A stretch of 64,000 nt of DNA from Paenibacillus periandrae (GTDB taxonomy: Bacteria; Bacillota; Bacilli; Paenibacillales; NBRC-103111). The translations under genes and the position numbers were made by a program. The stretch covers positions 16,331 to 80,330 of the forward strand of contig NZ_JAJNMU010000034.1 of NCBI RefSeq assembly GCF_022458865.1. The letters are read 5' to 3'. The notes below the pieces were generated by a model. That model saw only the letters and a program-made list of their open reading frames with translations. It did not search any database and was not told the DNA's origin. Shown piece after piece: positions 53,735 to 63,309 of this stretch (position 1 is the first letter of the stretch; each line of letters starts with the position of its first letter).

Positions 53735-53873
53735 AATCAGGTTCTTGTCATTTATGTATCCAGGTTCTTGTAAGAGGACAAGAACATACATCCATTTGAA
53801 TCCGCGAGTTGAGCGGATTTTTTATTTTATGGATATAACTTCTTGTCTTTTCTAAAAGACAAGAAGTTATACT
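53735..53873. repeat. TTCTTGTC/GACAAGAA repeats, copies 2 and 3, with terminator
   Basis: Two TTCTTGTC-type half-sites (53742, 53765) and an opposed GACAAGAA (53777) form copy 2. The terminator AATCCGC/GCGGATT with T run lies at 53799-53825. Copy 3 has arms ATATAACTTCTTGTCTTTT (53833-53851) and AAAAGACAAGAAGTTATAC (53854-53872), complementary at 18 of 19 positions. Confidence 0.7.
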
Positions 53874-54186
53874 GTTTTCCAATATAGGACACGAAGAAGG
53901 TACCATTCCCGTGGTTGATAAACGATACAGCTTGAGGGTCTATTTAACATTGTACAATACATCTTTGTGTCCTAAAATTCGGATTTCTTTACATGTTCAT
54001 GTTAAAACAAAAATATGCGAAAACAGGCTACTCGCAACACTTAGGCTGTCGGTCAAAAACGGATGATTTTGTTCAACGGGAGAATAGTTTAAGATCATAC
54101 GCGGGGAACCGTATCATCGGTAGTGGTAAAGCATAGAATTGAGTTAAAGATTGAGGTCTAGGGTGACAAGTAAATAGTCCGATTAT

Positions 54187-54265
54187 AATCCGCATGACTT
54201 GCGGATTTTTTGTTTTATCGGATCATTTTCTTGTCATTTATTAGTGTCAAGAATGTGATCCGATT
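54187..54265. repeat. TTCTTGTC/GACAAGAA dyad, copy 4, with terminator
   Basis: The terminator AATCCGC (54187-54193)/GCGGATT (54201-54207) plus T run is followed by arms ATCGGATCATTTTCTTGTCA (54217-54236) and TGTCAAGAATGTGATCCGAT (54245-54264), complementary at 17 of 20. Confidence 0.7.
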
Positions 54266-54390
54266 GCCAATCGTTTCATGCATGTATAGTAAAAAGATAT
54301 TATTTGAAGTTTGAGAATTCACATTCTCTACGGTTAATCGCTTGACGATTATAGGAAGAAAAGGCTGTTTCTGTTCGAAGAATATAAAGT

Positions 54391-54460
54391 TCTAGACTGG
54401 AAAATTAAGTGTTAGACTAGATAAATAAAGTTGTAGACTGAGAAAATTAAGTATTAGACT
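54391..54460. repeat. Four TAGACT repeats at ~21-base spacing
   Basis: TAGACT occurs at 54393, 54413, 54434 and 54455, each separated by AAAATTAAGT-like spacers (20, 21, 21 bases), that is, on one face of the helix. Such arrays are typical of TnsB binding sites at Tn7-like ends. The rest of 53654-54610 holds no gene. Confidence 0.6.
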
Positions 54461-54610
54461 GACGGTGCTTCATTAAACTATACCAGCTAATAGCTTGTCA
54501 ACATTTCCAGCAAATTGATTGAATTGCTTTTGGTATAGTGAAAAGTAAACATGCCAAATAACCCTCCAATATCATCCGTTATGGAAGGATATACCAGTTT
54601 GGTCCTGGCA

Positions 54611-55087
54611 TTAAGCTGAACGGAATGCCTTCTGGGATCTCAATATTGCATAGACCCAATGTACTAACTTATTCGCACAGGCGACTAGAGCTACCTTGTG
54701 AGACTTACCTTCAGCTCGTTTTCGTTCGTAGATTGCCTTTAACTTCGTATTTCGGGAACGGATCAGACCTCATTGAACCGCCATTACTAACGCATATCTA
54801 AGTTGGCTGGCACCACGCTTCGTTATGCGATTCTGAGTTGCATTGAATTTGCCTGATGAAAAGACACTCGAGTCAATCCCTGCAAAGGCCACTAGTTTTT
54901 TGAGAGGATTAAATCGATCGATTTCTCCAATTTCAGCTAAAATTGTTGCAGCAATTTTAGGTCCGATCCCGGGAATAGATTGAATTAATTCATAGTCTTT
55001 CATTTCTTCAGCCAGGGCATCTATGTTCTGTACCAATTCAGCTAGATGCTCTTGGTACTGAAGAATTAAGGTTATAAGAACTTTCAT
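54611..55087 (-). pseudogene. IS110-family transposase C-terminal remnant (third subtype)
   Basis: Minus strand: ELVQNIDALAEEMKDYELIQ, SIPGIGPKIAATILAEIGEI, LVAFAGIDSSVFSSGKFNAT (catalytic Ser region) and RITKRGASQLRYALVMAVQ, then a frameshift and NTKLKAIYERKRAEGKSHKV, ACANKLVHWVYAILRSQKAF and a stop at 54611. The DEDD N-terminal domain is absent. Confidence 0.75.
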
Positions 55088-55225
55088 GTTAACGAGAGTT
55101 CATTTCATGAAATTTTCAATAAAAGGAAATTTTGCAAAGTTCACGAATACATACATAGCACACTATTTTGTAATTTCGCAAATAAGACGTTATCTGAAAA
55201 CCAACGCAATAGGGGAAATTCATAC

Positions 55226-55696
55226 ATGAAACTAAAGAGAAAGATTAAAAGACATTTTAAAAAAATTCAAAGATAAATAGAAGAATTTAAACCTCATTTT
55301 GAACCTGAATCCTGGTACAATCTTTGGCACTGGCATCTAGATGGATGGGGATTTAGTGAAATAAGTGTTAGACAGCGAAGAAAACATATAAAAAACTATC
55401 TAATGATTTTAAACAAAATCAAAACTTTAGAATTAAACAATTTTAAAGCGTTTCAAACATGGATTTTTGTGGACTTGGAATACCCTACGTGTGATGCTCT
55501 ATTTTTACATACAGAGAACCCTAATACTGAATTTCCAAATAAACCTGAGAAGATCGAATGGGTAGAAGAAATACCTGACTTATTAAAAGAAATTATTGAT
55601 TTGAATAAATATGATTTCGGCAGATTTGTCGATGAAGATGGTAAAGAAAGATCGTATTTAATTGCAATGAAAGAACTAGGGACTCCTTTAAGATGA
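55226..55696 (+). pseudogene. Immunity-protein-like gene with an early stop
   Basis: ATG 55226 (AGGGGAAA upstream) reads MKLKRKIKRHFKKIQR, TAA at 55274-55276, then in the same frame EEFKPHFEPESWYNLWHWHL, DGWGFSEISVRQRRKHIKNY, FQTWIFVDLEYPTCDALFLH and YDFGRFVDEDGKERSYLIAM. Size, acidity and Trp-rich start are like small immunity proteins of polymorphic toxins. Family not named. Possibly still translated from an internal start. It precedes a SUFU-domain gene. Confidence 0.45.
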
Positions 55697-55804
55697 TTCG
55701 GAGAAGGTTAAATTAGGCAGACAACCCTGCACTGCAATCGCGGCCGGTCCTATCGGGGCTTAAGTCGGTTAGGGTTCGTGAATACAAGTTTCGGAGGGAT
55801 CTCA

Positions 55805-56368
55805 TTGAAGGCTAATGTAGATTACTTTATAGTACACATTGAAGAAGTCTTTGGTACAGACTATAAAATTCATAAATTCAATGCAAAAGATGAGGGAAAA
55901 CCAATTTACTTATTCATTTTTAGAGGAATACCTGAAGTAGGAATGATTACTTTTATTACATTCGGACTCTCAGAAGGCCAACATCCGGAATGGATTTCGG
56001 GGAAACCTGAATTAATTCTAAGTTTAGAAACAAATGACGAAACTTGGGGCCATTCCATAGCCTGGTTAGCAGCAGAATTAAGAGGAATCAAACCTTTTAG
56101 TTATGGAGATAAATTTACTTTTGGTGAACCAATATGCGAGGGAACAAGCATGATTGGCTACTTTGTTTTTTCACCTTCTATACTTGATAAGGATATCAAA
56201 AAAATCGAAACGACGAATCTACCGATCTTTTTAACTGGAATGTATCCAATTTATAAAGAAGAAGTTGAATTAATTAATGAGATAGGACTTAAGGAGTTCT
56301 GGTTTTCAAATGGATTTGATTTGTACAATCCGAAAAGAGTAAATATAACTTTGAATGCCAACTCATAG
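55805..56368 (+). CDS. SUFU-domain protein (immunity-like)
   Basis: 187 residues from TTG 55805 with GGAGGG 6 bases upstream. YFIVHIEEVFGTDYKIHKFN, IPEVGMITFITFGLSEGQHP, ELILSLETNDETWGHSIAWL and FGEPICEGTSMIGYFVFSP match the suppressor-of-fused domain (PF05076), which bacteria use mainly as immunity proteins against secreted toxins. No cognate toxin gene is next to it. With the gene at 55226 it forms a short orphan immunity array. Confidence 0.8.
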   Translation: MKANVDYFIVHIEEVFGTDYKIHKFNAKDEGKPIYLFIFRGIPEVGMITFITFGLSEGQHPEWISGKPELILSLETNDETWGHSIAWLAAELRGIKPFSYGDKFTFGEPICEGTSMIGYFVFSPSILDKDIKKIETTNLPIFLTGMYPIYKEEVELINEIGLKEFWFSNGFDLYNPKRVNITLNANS

Positions 56369-56387
56369 TAGTGAGAACTTCACCTAA

Positions 56388-56435
56388 CACCATATTCACG
56401 CTTCGGGGCATTCGCCCCACGGTGAATCGAAGGTG
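56388..56435. repeat. Nested hairpin between cargo genes
   Basis: ACACC...ATTCAC...GGGGC pairs with GCCCC...GTGAAT...GGTGT in nested order around ATTC (56388-56435). No T run. Could be a terminator-like or mobile-cassette structure; no gene lies in 56369-56702. Confidence 0.4.
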
Positions 56436-56590
56436 TCAAGGTTGAGTGCAAACAAACACCACCCGAAACTCAATTGGTCAATTCGTCACCACCACACATT
56501 TTTCAAATAGCCAATCGGCCTTTTTGTTTTATAGCACAAAGGCTGTGGATCATGCAGGAAAAACGTGGAATTTTGTAGAATTAATATTGG

Positions 56591-56617
56591 TTGACTTTAC
56601 TATAAATATAATATATT
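56591..56617 (+). promoter_or_regulatory. Candidate promoter of the HEPN/STAND operon
   Basis: TTGACT (56591-56596), 15 bases, TATATT (56612-56617), in an AT-rich stretch about 85 bases upstream of the likely start of the first gene. Confidence 0.4.
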
Positions 56618-56702
56618 TTCATATGTTTCATTCTACGAAGCTGATTTGTCGCAAGTAGTCACCATGACTCATTCCAGAATCTTAGAGATAGAAGGTGTTC
56701 TC

Positions 56703-57332
56703 GTGTCTAAAATTTGCTTTAAGTGTAATGGTTCTCTTTTTCAGTTAGGCAGCAAACTGGTCTGTCAAAACGAACAATGTGATTACGTGGAATTGGCTTC
56801 TAGCAAGAATTGGTTTGAGGAACTAGGTAAGGACGATAATCTATGGATCCAACCTATTAAAGAGCAAACTCCGTATTTGATTGCTATTGAATATGACAAA
56901 TTACATAAACTCCTAGTTTCCGGTTCTACGTATGGGGTTCAATTTCAAATAAAAGATATGTTCGAAGTATTATTAAAGTTTCCAATATTAATATTACTAT
57001 CAGAAGTACTTGAATCTAAAAAGTTAAAGTACGAATATCAAGATGTACTAACTAGATTGACAGGTAAACCACTCAGTCTTGGTGACTGGCATCAGGTTGC
57101 ATTAGAAATCCGGAAGAAAAGCAGTACGAAGAATGAACCAATATTTGAAATACTTAGAGATATTTCAGGCATTTATGAGAAATATCAAATCGTAAATTGG
57201 AGAAATGAAAGGATCGGTCACGGTGCGCTGAAATTAGACAATAGCACAGACTTTCAGAATGACATTAGGAAGATGCTGTACTTGATTTCGGAACATTTGA
57301 CCCGATGCCAAACCTATTATGTAGAAGTATAA
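56703..57332 (+). CDS. Zinc-ribbon protein with HEPN-like C-terminal motif
   Basis: 209 residues from GTG 56703 (GAAGG 7 bases upstream; TTG 56646 and ATG 56664 in the same frame are weaker). N-terminal zinc ribbon KICFKCNGSLFQLGSKLVCQ-NEQC (CxxC-x12-C-x4-C). The rest is helical and ends in IVNWRNERIGHGALKLD, an RN-x4-H motif of the kind that marks HEPN RNase folds. The next gene, a STAND-like NTPase, starts 5 bases after the stop, so the two are tightly coupled. A role as the RNase or adaptor of a defence pair is inference; the exact family was not recognised. Confidence 0.65.
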   Translation: MSKICFKCNGSLFQLGSKLVCQNEQCDYVELASSKNWFEELGKDDNLWIQPIKEQTPYLIAIEYDKLHKLLVSGSTYGVQFQIKDMFEVLLKFPILILLSEVLESKKLKYEYQDVLTRLTGKPLSLGDWHQVALEIRKKSSTKNEPIFEILRDISGIYEKYQIVNWRNERIGHGALKLDNSTDFQNDIRKMLYLISEHLTRCQTYYVEV

Positions 57333-57337
57333 AGTTT

Positions 57338-60300
57338 ATGCTTAAAAGCAAAGGCAAGTACTACCCCATGACAGGGATGAATAACGAATCAAATCTAGGT
57401 AATGGTATCCCTTATATTCATTTAAATAACAATTATATTTTGTTAGAACCATTTCTTCAATGGATTGACAGAGGGTTATACTTGTTTGATTCTTATTATA
57501 ATCATAAAGCGATGGCTTTCCTGATTAACTATCCAACTGGAGATAAAATTAAACAAAAACCAACACATATTTCTGACATTTATCAAAGTTTAAAAAAGAA
57601 ACACCTTGCTGAGCATACCCAAAGCTCGGCGGAAGATGTAATATATCTTCGCTCACAAGCAACTATAGTTCAGCAAATCACAGACTCAAAGGATCTATTA
57701 GAATTTCATGAATTAACTAAGCAATTGGAGCAAGTTATTTGTAATCATGACCGAGGTATCATGTTATTGCAGATGGAAGATGGCATGGGCAAGACTACTT
57801 TTGCCAAAATGTTAGACCCTCTCGTATATGGTCTAATCAAGATACCAGACGTTAACTGCAGGGTTTATTATGTTCATGACGTTTTCTCCTATATGCCATC
57901 GACGTTCGTACTTAAGATCACAGATTTGCTCAGGCAGATAGACGAAAACATGTTGGATGGGGAACTACCAACGGTAGATATTCATACTCCAACAGTAAAA
58001 CAACAGGTTGCTCATCTAATTAATGTATTGTGCAAGGAACGAACAAAGTACCAACACAAAGGGAAAGCTCTCCTAATCATTGATGGAGTCGATGAGATCC
58101 CTCATCATGGTGGTGTTACAATCTTTGATTTAATTCCTTCTTCGGATATGTTAGACCGGGGAATCTATATATTGTTGACCAGTCGAACGGGGGAACAACT
58201 AACAAATTCGAAGAAGTCTCAACTCGTTGGAATGCATTTTGACAAAACGATAGTCATTCAACGAACAGCCCTTCAATATCGAGAGTTATTAATAAAATTC
58301 ATACGATCTCGGACCAAGTCCAATGCTGCAGACGAGGACGTATTGCTTAACGTTTCGGGTGGGAAATTCATCTTTCTTCAGATATTACTTAAAGCTTACG
58401 TAGAATATGGTCTTGAGGGTGTTGATAATCTGCCTGTGATGGCCGAACAGCATTACTTAAGCATCTTGCAAAAGCTATACGGAGATCAATATTATAACAA
58501 TATGTTGCGAATGCTACTTTCTATTATACTTTCGCCCTTAAGTTTGCCTATTAAACTTCTATCGCGTTTATGCGGAGAAGAAGAAATCAGTTTTCGATTT
58601 CTTTGTTTCCTTCAAGAACTACGGCCATTAGTTGATGTGCAACGGTCTGGCAAAGGGAATATACTTAGTTTTCACAGGGCAGAGAGTGTTGGTAGAATCT
58701 CCGATCAGTACCAGGGGCTTAAAGAAGATCTTATCTCCAATTGGTGGTCAGAACTTCGTGCTCTTTCGATTCAGAGTAAAGGAAGAGCATTCGAGGAGGA
58801 TGACTTACTCTACGTTCTTACATTAATGAATATTGTCATCCGGCAAGACTCTGTTCTGAAAAACAAAGAGTTTTTATCTTTATTGAGTACAATAGTTGAA
58901 AGTCTTGTGGAAAATGCACAAAATAGTGGATACTTGCAGGAACAAACGCATCAGGGGTTTTATCTACTCTTTATTCAGATGAATCTTGCGGTAATTGAGA
59001 TTTTACAATTGAAGGTGTCTTTTAATGCAGATATTTATATGCGATTAATGTATATGCTTAGTGAGGACTTACTACACAATAACATTCTACTAGAGGCTAT
59101 TGAACATTTGGAAACAGGAATCGAATTGATTCAAAACCATGGAATAAAGGTCAGCGCGCTCACGCTTTCCCAGTGTTATAGCGGTCTAGCGCAATTATAT
59201 TCAAGGGTTGGGAATAAGGATAAAGCGGAATCCTATTTCTCTTTGGAGGAACAAGCAAACGAGAAATTAGATAAAGAAATCATTAAAGATATACGAGGGA
59301 AGGCCTTATCTTTTAAGAGAAAGGCCAATAATAAAATTAGCCAAGCAGTACATTATAATCAAGAAAAAGGCGAGACCAATTTAAAGATTTTGGAGAAGAT
59401 AAAGGAGAAAAAAGTTGAATTCGTAATTTTCCAAAATAAAGAACGAGTCATGATTATCGATAGCGATACAACCTATCTCAATGTTCTTGCAGAAGGCACT
59501 ATTCAGTTGCTTCTTCAGCTATCAGCTGTTTATGGGGATTTTGATCTTCATATTTTAATTGCTACCCGAAAGAATACGGATAAAGGGTATGGAATTATTA
59601 GTCCTGTGGAATATGAAAACAGATTAAGAGAAAGAATCATTCTTGGATTAGCAAGAAAGGCCTTAACACGTAAAAATAAATGGAAATATTCCATAACGTT
59701 TGCAGATGCAAGAGAAAACTATAATTTAATGATAGCAGATGGTATCTGTAACACTTACTTAACAAGATCATCAACAAAGTTTGATTCAACCCAAAAGAAT
59801 AAAATAGAACAGCTCTATGACCAGCAGTATGTGTTCTCGTTTTATGAGAGTTCAGTAGACAAAGAACTTCAAAGATGGTTAACAGAAGGAAAATTAGGTG
59901 ATGTCATTTTTGAGTGTTTTTTAGAGCATGGTTTGGAGAACAAGGTAAACTACCTTTCGATTGCTCTGAAAAGGCTAAAAGATTTAGATGACTATGGGTT
60001 AAAATTACAATTGCTTTCAATCTCTTCTAAGTTAGAGACCTTCATTAAGATAGATCGTAACTATGAGTTTATTAGGCCCGTTTTAGTAGATATGCAAAAT
60101 AGTTTAATACCTAAGCTAAAAGAGTTGGGTTTAAATGTACCAGAGTTCAACCTGGATATTATACTATATTTGTATTCATTATATACGCATATAGGAAGTA
60201 TGGAGGCCGAGGTACAGGATCGATTGTTCTTACAAGAGGCGACCACTCTTGACGATGTAATGACAAAGTTTAGGTATTTTAATATATATAAAATTAGAAG

Positions 60301-61240
60301 AGGTATCCACAAGAAAAACGGGCTACATCTTCTACAGTCTATAAATGATCTTTCTAAATCGATAGATGTGTTCGAAGAAATGATTCAGTTGCTGGATCTT
60401 TTAGACGAGACTTCAGATTATCAAAACTCTAGCAGTCCTCAGATGTTCGAAATGTTAGGAAAAGCATACGGAACACGTGGGCAGGGTTATACGATGCTTA
60501 TTCATGAAGACCAAGGCTACCTCGATAAAGCAATCCGAGATTTCGACAATGCTTTGCGGCATTTCTCATTCGATTTGGATAAAGAGAGACAGTATATTTA
60601 TAAATCCTTAGCATACTGTGAAGGAAGGCAATATGAGTTGGCTGTCGATTATTTATACAAAGCCTTCCAACGCGATAAACCTTTTGAAGGGTTTCGACAT
60701 TTAGTAAGAAACCTTAAGGAACAAGACGTACCAAAAGTTGTTTTTAAGTATCATTGTTATATACAGATCATGGCTTACTCGAAAGAACATGGGTTGGATA
60801 AATTAGCTGATCAGATGTACGAGGCTCTTACAGATGAGCATTTAAGTCTCGAATCTATAATGAAAAAATTTACTCATCCTCATCCCATGCAATTCATTTT
60901 TTTGAATATGGCAAGTTACCTTGAGTTAAGTGGTAAGACTAAACAGGCTCTTAAGTATCTTGATGTAGCAATTGATATCTGTGAATCATCTTTAAGCAGT
61001 TTTACAAACAAGATTGTTCAGTTAGGCATGTATAGTACAAAGATACTGCTTTTGAATACAAATGGCAAGCAAGAATTGGCAGAAAAAGTAATGTTTGAAC
61101 TGAGAGAATGCTATCAAGAAGTAAAGAATGGTCCAAACGAGAAGGCAGTAACTGAATATTTAAATGACATCCAGTGGAATCAGCCATTAGAAGAAAAAGA
61201 CCTGAGAAGACTTGTCGCATTAACGAGATGTATAAATTAG
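57338..61240 (+). CDS. Large STAND/NACHT-like NTPase with helical repeats
   Basis: 1300 residues from ATG 57338, 5 bases after the upstream stop. Residues 1-75 form a small beta-rich module (KGKYYPMTGMNNES, YILLEPFLQWIDRGLYLFDS). NTPase: Walker A MEDGMGKTTF (Lys152), Walker B ALLIIDGVDEIP (about 244-255), sensor IYILLTSRTGE (about 275). A winged-helix-like/helical region follows. Around 690-810 a segment (VEFVIFQNKERVMIIDSDTT and ITFADARENYNLMIADGICN) resembles a DUF3800 RNase-H-like domain, tentatively. TPR-like helices (GLAQLYSRVGNKDKAESYFS, IYKSLAYCEGRQYELAVDYL) fill much of the C-terminal half. Typical build of a pathogen-sensing STAND protein. Intact. Confidence 0.75.
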   Translation: MLKSKGKYYPMTGMNNESNLGNGIPYIHLNNNYILLEPFLQWIDRGLYLFDSYYNHKAMAFLINYPTGDKIKQKPTHISDIYQSLKKKHLAEHTQSSAEDVIYLRSQATIVQQITDSKDLLEFHELTKQLEQVICNHDRGIMLLQMEDGMGKTTFAKMLDPLVYGLIKIPDVNCRVYYVHDVFSYMPSTFVLKITDLLRQIDENMLDGELPTVDIHTPTVKQQVAHLINVLCKERTKYQHKGKALLIIDGVDEIPHHGGVTIFDLIPSSDMLDRGIYILLTSRTGEQLTNSKKSQLVGMHFDKTIVIQRTALQYRELLIKFIRSRTKSNAADEDVLLNVSGGKFIFLQILLKAYVEYGLEGVDNLPVMAEQHYLSILQKLYGDQYYNNMLRMLLSIILSPLSLPIKLLSRLCGEEEISFRFLCFLQELRPLVDVQRSGKGNILSFHRAESVGRISDQYQGLKEDLISNWWSELRALSIQSKGRAFEEDDLLYVLTLMNIVIRQDSVLKNKEFLSLLSTIVESLVENAQNSGYLQEQTHQGFYLLFIQMNLAVIEILQLKVSFNADIYMRLMYMLSEDLLHNNILLEAIEHLETGIELIQNHGIKVSALTLSQCYSGLAQLYSRVGNKDKAESYFSLEEQANEKLDKEIIKDIRGKALSFKRKANNKISQAVHYNQEKGETNLKILEKIKEKKVEFVIFQNKERVMIIDSDTTYLNVLAEGTIQLLLQLSAVYGDFDLHILIATRKNTDKGYGIISPVEYENRLRERIILGLARKALTRKNKWKYSITFADARENYNLMIADGICNTYLTRSSTKFDSTQKNKIEQLYDQQYVFSFYESSVDKELQRWLTEGKLGDVIFECFLEHGLENKVNYLSIALKRLKDLDDYGLKLQLLSISSKLETFIKIDRNYEFIRPVLVDMQNSLIPKLKELGLNVPEFNLDIILYLYSLYTHIGSMEAEVQDRLFLQEATTLDDVMTKFRYFNIYKIRRGIHKKNGLHLLQSINDLSKSIDVFEEMIQLLDLLDETSDYQNSSSPQMFEMLGKAYGTRGQGYTMLIHEDQGYLDKAIRDFDNALRHFSFDLDKERQYIYKSLAYCEGRQYELAVDYLYKAFQRDKPFEGFRHLVRNLKEQDVPKVVFKYHCYIQIMAYSKEHGLDKLADQMYEALTDEHLSLESIMKKFTHPHPMQFIFLNMASYLELSGKTKQALKYLDVAIDICESSLSSFTNKIVQLGMYSTKILLLNTNGKQELAEKVMFELRECYQEVKNGPNEKAVTEYLNDIQWNQPLEEKDLRRLVALTRCIN

Positions 61241-61266
61241 TTTTTTATTGCACTGGGGTGAATTAA

Positions 61267-62698
61267 GTGGCTATAATCGAAGATCTCGCCTTGAACAAAA
61301 TACCACACTATGGAATGAAAAAAAACGGTGGGATAATCTTACTGAAGTTGGAAGTTTCCTAAGTGAATATAATGATTACCCAATAAGAACCTACTTTAAA
61401 AGTTTGCAATTTTTTTTGGAGGATTACTCTTATAAAGAGGAATATTATAGGACATCTCTGAAATTCCTAAAAGATGTTAAGACCAGGTTAAATAAGTGTA
61501 GCCGGTTTAATTATTCTACTCTACAACTTAGTTTGAAGGAATTTAAGTGGAAGGATCCTGAAATTCAAAGTGATTATAGTAAATGCAGGGAGCATGCTTA
61601 CCCAAATGACGATGATGAGACTTACGAAGACTGGTGTAAACGGAAAGAGTTATATCTTTCTCTTGTACCGGCATTTCTTTCAGTACACCCTAAGTCGGAT
61701 AATATTGATGTATCTTTTTTACCTAGCGAAAGAAATGAATACTTTGCTTTTTAATATGAATTAATGAAGCAGGAGTTTATTATTATAAGGCAATTTTTCT
61801 TTGAGACATCTAACGCTCTTAATAAAAGTCAAACTAAAAATAGAAAATTCTTCGTAGAACGTACCAAGCAATGTTACTTACAATCATATGGTTTATTTGA
61901 TCGTGTAGCTACATTCTTAAAGGAATATTTTGAATTAAAACTTCCTAAGAAAGTAACAGAAAGTAACGTATCATGGTATTTGGCATGAGAATGAAGAACC
62001 AGTTTTCCAAAATACAAGGGAACGCTTAAAGCAATCAATGACTCATAACCTTTTTTTACGGACACTGTACAGTCTGTCCAGAGATATTTTCTATGAAAAA
62101 GATAAAAGTTAGCTGGAAGACGAGTACTCCGAACTGGCAAGGATTCGAAATCTAATTGCACAATCATGTAAAGACAATTGAAAAAAAGTACACAATTTAT
62201 GACGACATACAACTTTTTGAAAAAAGTATTAGACTAGGATATGTTCGGCGAAATATGCAGGAGGAGCTCTTTTTTCGAGAGAACATAAAACTCTCAGAAG
62301 GTAAATATTTATCATTATCTGAGGTTGGCGATTACATAAAATCCAAATTGGGAGAACAATTGGTTAAGGAAGTAGGTACAGGGGGGCTATCAAGGTATCG
62401 TTTTGAGTTTCCTGAACTTCTCTTTGATCCTTTTCAGGATCCAGATATGTTTCAAGGTAAGTACTTTAAAGAAGAAATATTATCTATTGCGCACAATGCT
62501 AGAGAATTGATAATGGATACTGAGGATGCTTCTAAAAAGAAAGTTACAGATAATTGTACTTTAGATGATGTAGTGCTGTTCCAAAGATTTTTTTCTCTTA
62601 TAGACCTAATTGCCAGCCAAATTCTTTTTAACCAAAAAGATAAGAACAAGATAATCAGATCGCTGATACCACATTTTCAAATACGAGAGTCTGATTAA
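61267..62698 (+). pseudogene. LA2681-like HEPN protein, broken
   Basis: GTG 61267 (GGGGTG 6 bases upstream) reads VAIIEDLALNKIPHYGMKK. The eight-A run at 61318-61326 is one A short for RWDNLTEVGSFLSEYNDYPI to follow in frame. Further breaks are an in-frame TAA at 61752, a shift near 61980, a TAG near 62110, and loss of two bases in the HEPN motif RNLIA(H)NHVK near 62160. The sense continues EKKYTIYDDIQLFEKSIRLG to IPHFQIRESD. The part VERTKQCYLQSYGLFDRVAT to the RN-x-IAH region resembles the LA2681 HEPN domain that follows TPRs in some proteins. Third gene of the operon; now dead. Confidence 0.55.
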
Positions 62699-62761
62699 TA
62701 TACTTACAGTTTTCATAGGAAATCGAGTCAAGGCAGAGGAACTGCTAAAACAGAACTTAGA

Positions 62762-63205
62762 ACCCAAAATCAAACAAATCAGCTATACTGGATAATCGAC
62801 CATTTAACCGTAAATTTCTGCTTCAACTTTTTCAGACAATGGCTACAGCAAGCGGGAAGAGGGGCGCCTAGTGAAGTCAGAGTACCTGACTGGCAGCAAA
62901 TTAATCAAATGGTTGAATGCAGTGTCCCGCAAATGGCATTTAAGTATAATGTGGATCTAGGTGATGATACCCTAATTGAATGTTATTTCAAGCCTGAAAC
63001 AACTACAGAGCCCTTTAAATACACAACTACAGAGCCCTTTAAATACGAGTGTCCATTTATAAATAGTGCAGCAAAACAATCACTTAGTAAAATGAAATCG
63101 TATACTCCACAAGCAGTGGCTATGATGGTGTATAATAACCCCACTGAACAGAATAAAGAACTGCAGCGATATGTCGATAAGTATGTTAGAAAATTAATGA
63201 CGTAA
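62762..63205 (+). pseudogene. tniQ-like C-terminal fragment (second copy)
   Basis: NQLYWIIDHLTVNFCFNFFR and QWLQQAGRGAPSEVRVPDWQ, then MVECSVPQMAFKYNVDLGDD and SYTPQAVAMMVYNN, YVDKYVRKLMT. Each block matches the end of the tniQ pseudogene at 52.2-53.65 kb (WIINRLTIQICINYFKQWIL, MVENSIPEMAFKHSINM, SYMPQNVAM, YVDHYVRRLTI). The N-terminal two thirds are missing. Confidence 0.6.
62999..63046 (+). repeat. Tandem duplication of a 24-base unit
   Basis: Two exact 24-base units encode TTTEPFKY twice inside the tniQ-like fragment. The homologue at 53.4 kb has no such duplication, so it arose here. Confidence 0.8.
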
Positions 63206-63244
63206 ACCAGCTGCCGGCATTTCGCCGGCAGCTGGTTTATTTTG
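63204..63244 (+). terminator. Strong terminator after the tniQ fragment
   Basis: AAACCAGCTGCCGGC (63204-63218) pairs perfectly with GCCGGCAGCTGGTTT (63224-63238), then ATTTTG. Confidence 0.85.
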
Positions 63245-63309
63245 TAGATGCAGAGAGAAAACCGCACAACTTCTTGTCTTTTATCGATAGTTATTCTTGT
63301 TCTCCGTCA

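Noticed and set aside
54391..54460. Reading the TAGACT array as a CRISPR
   Set aside because: Units are about 21 bases with similar, not unique, spacers, and there are no cas genes; the layout fits protein-binding sites.
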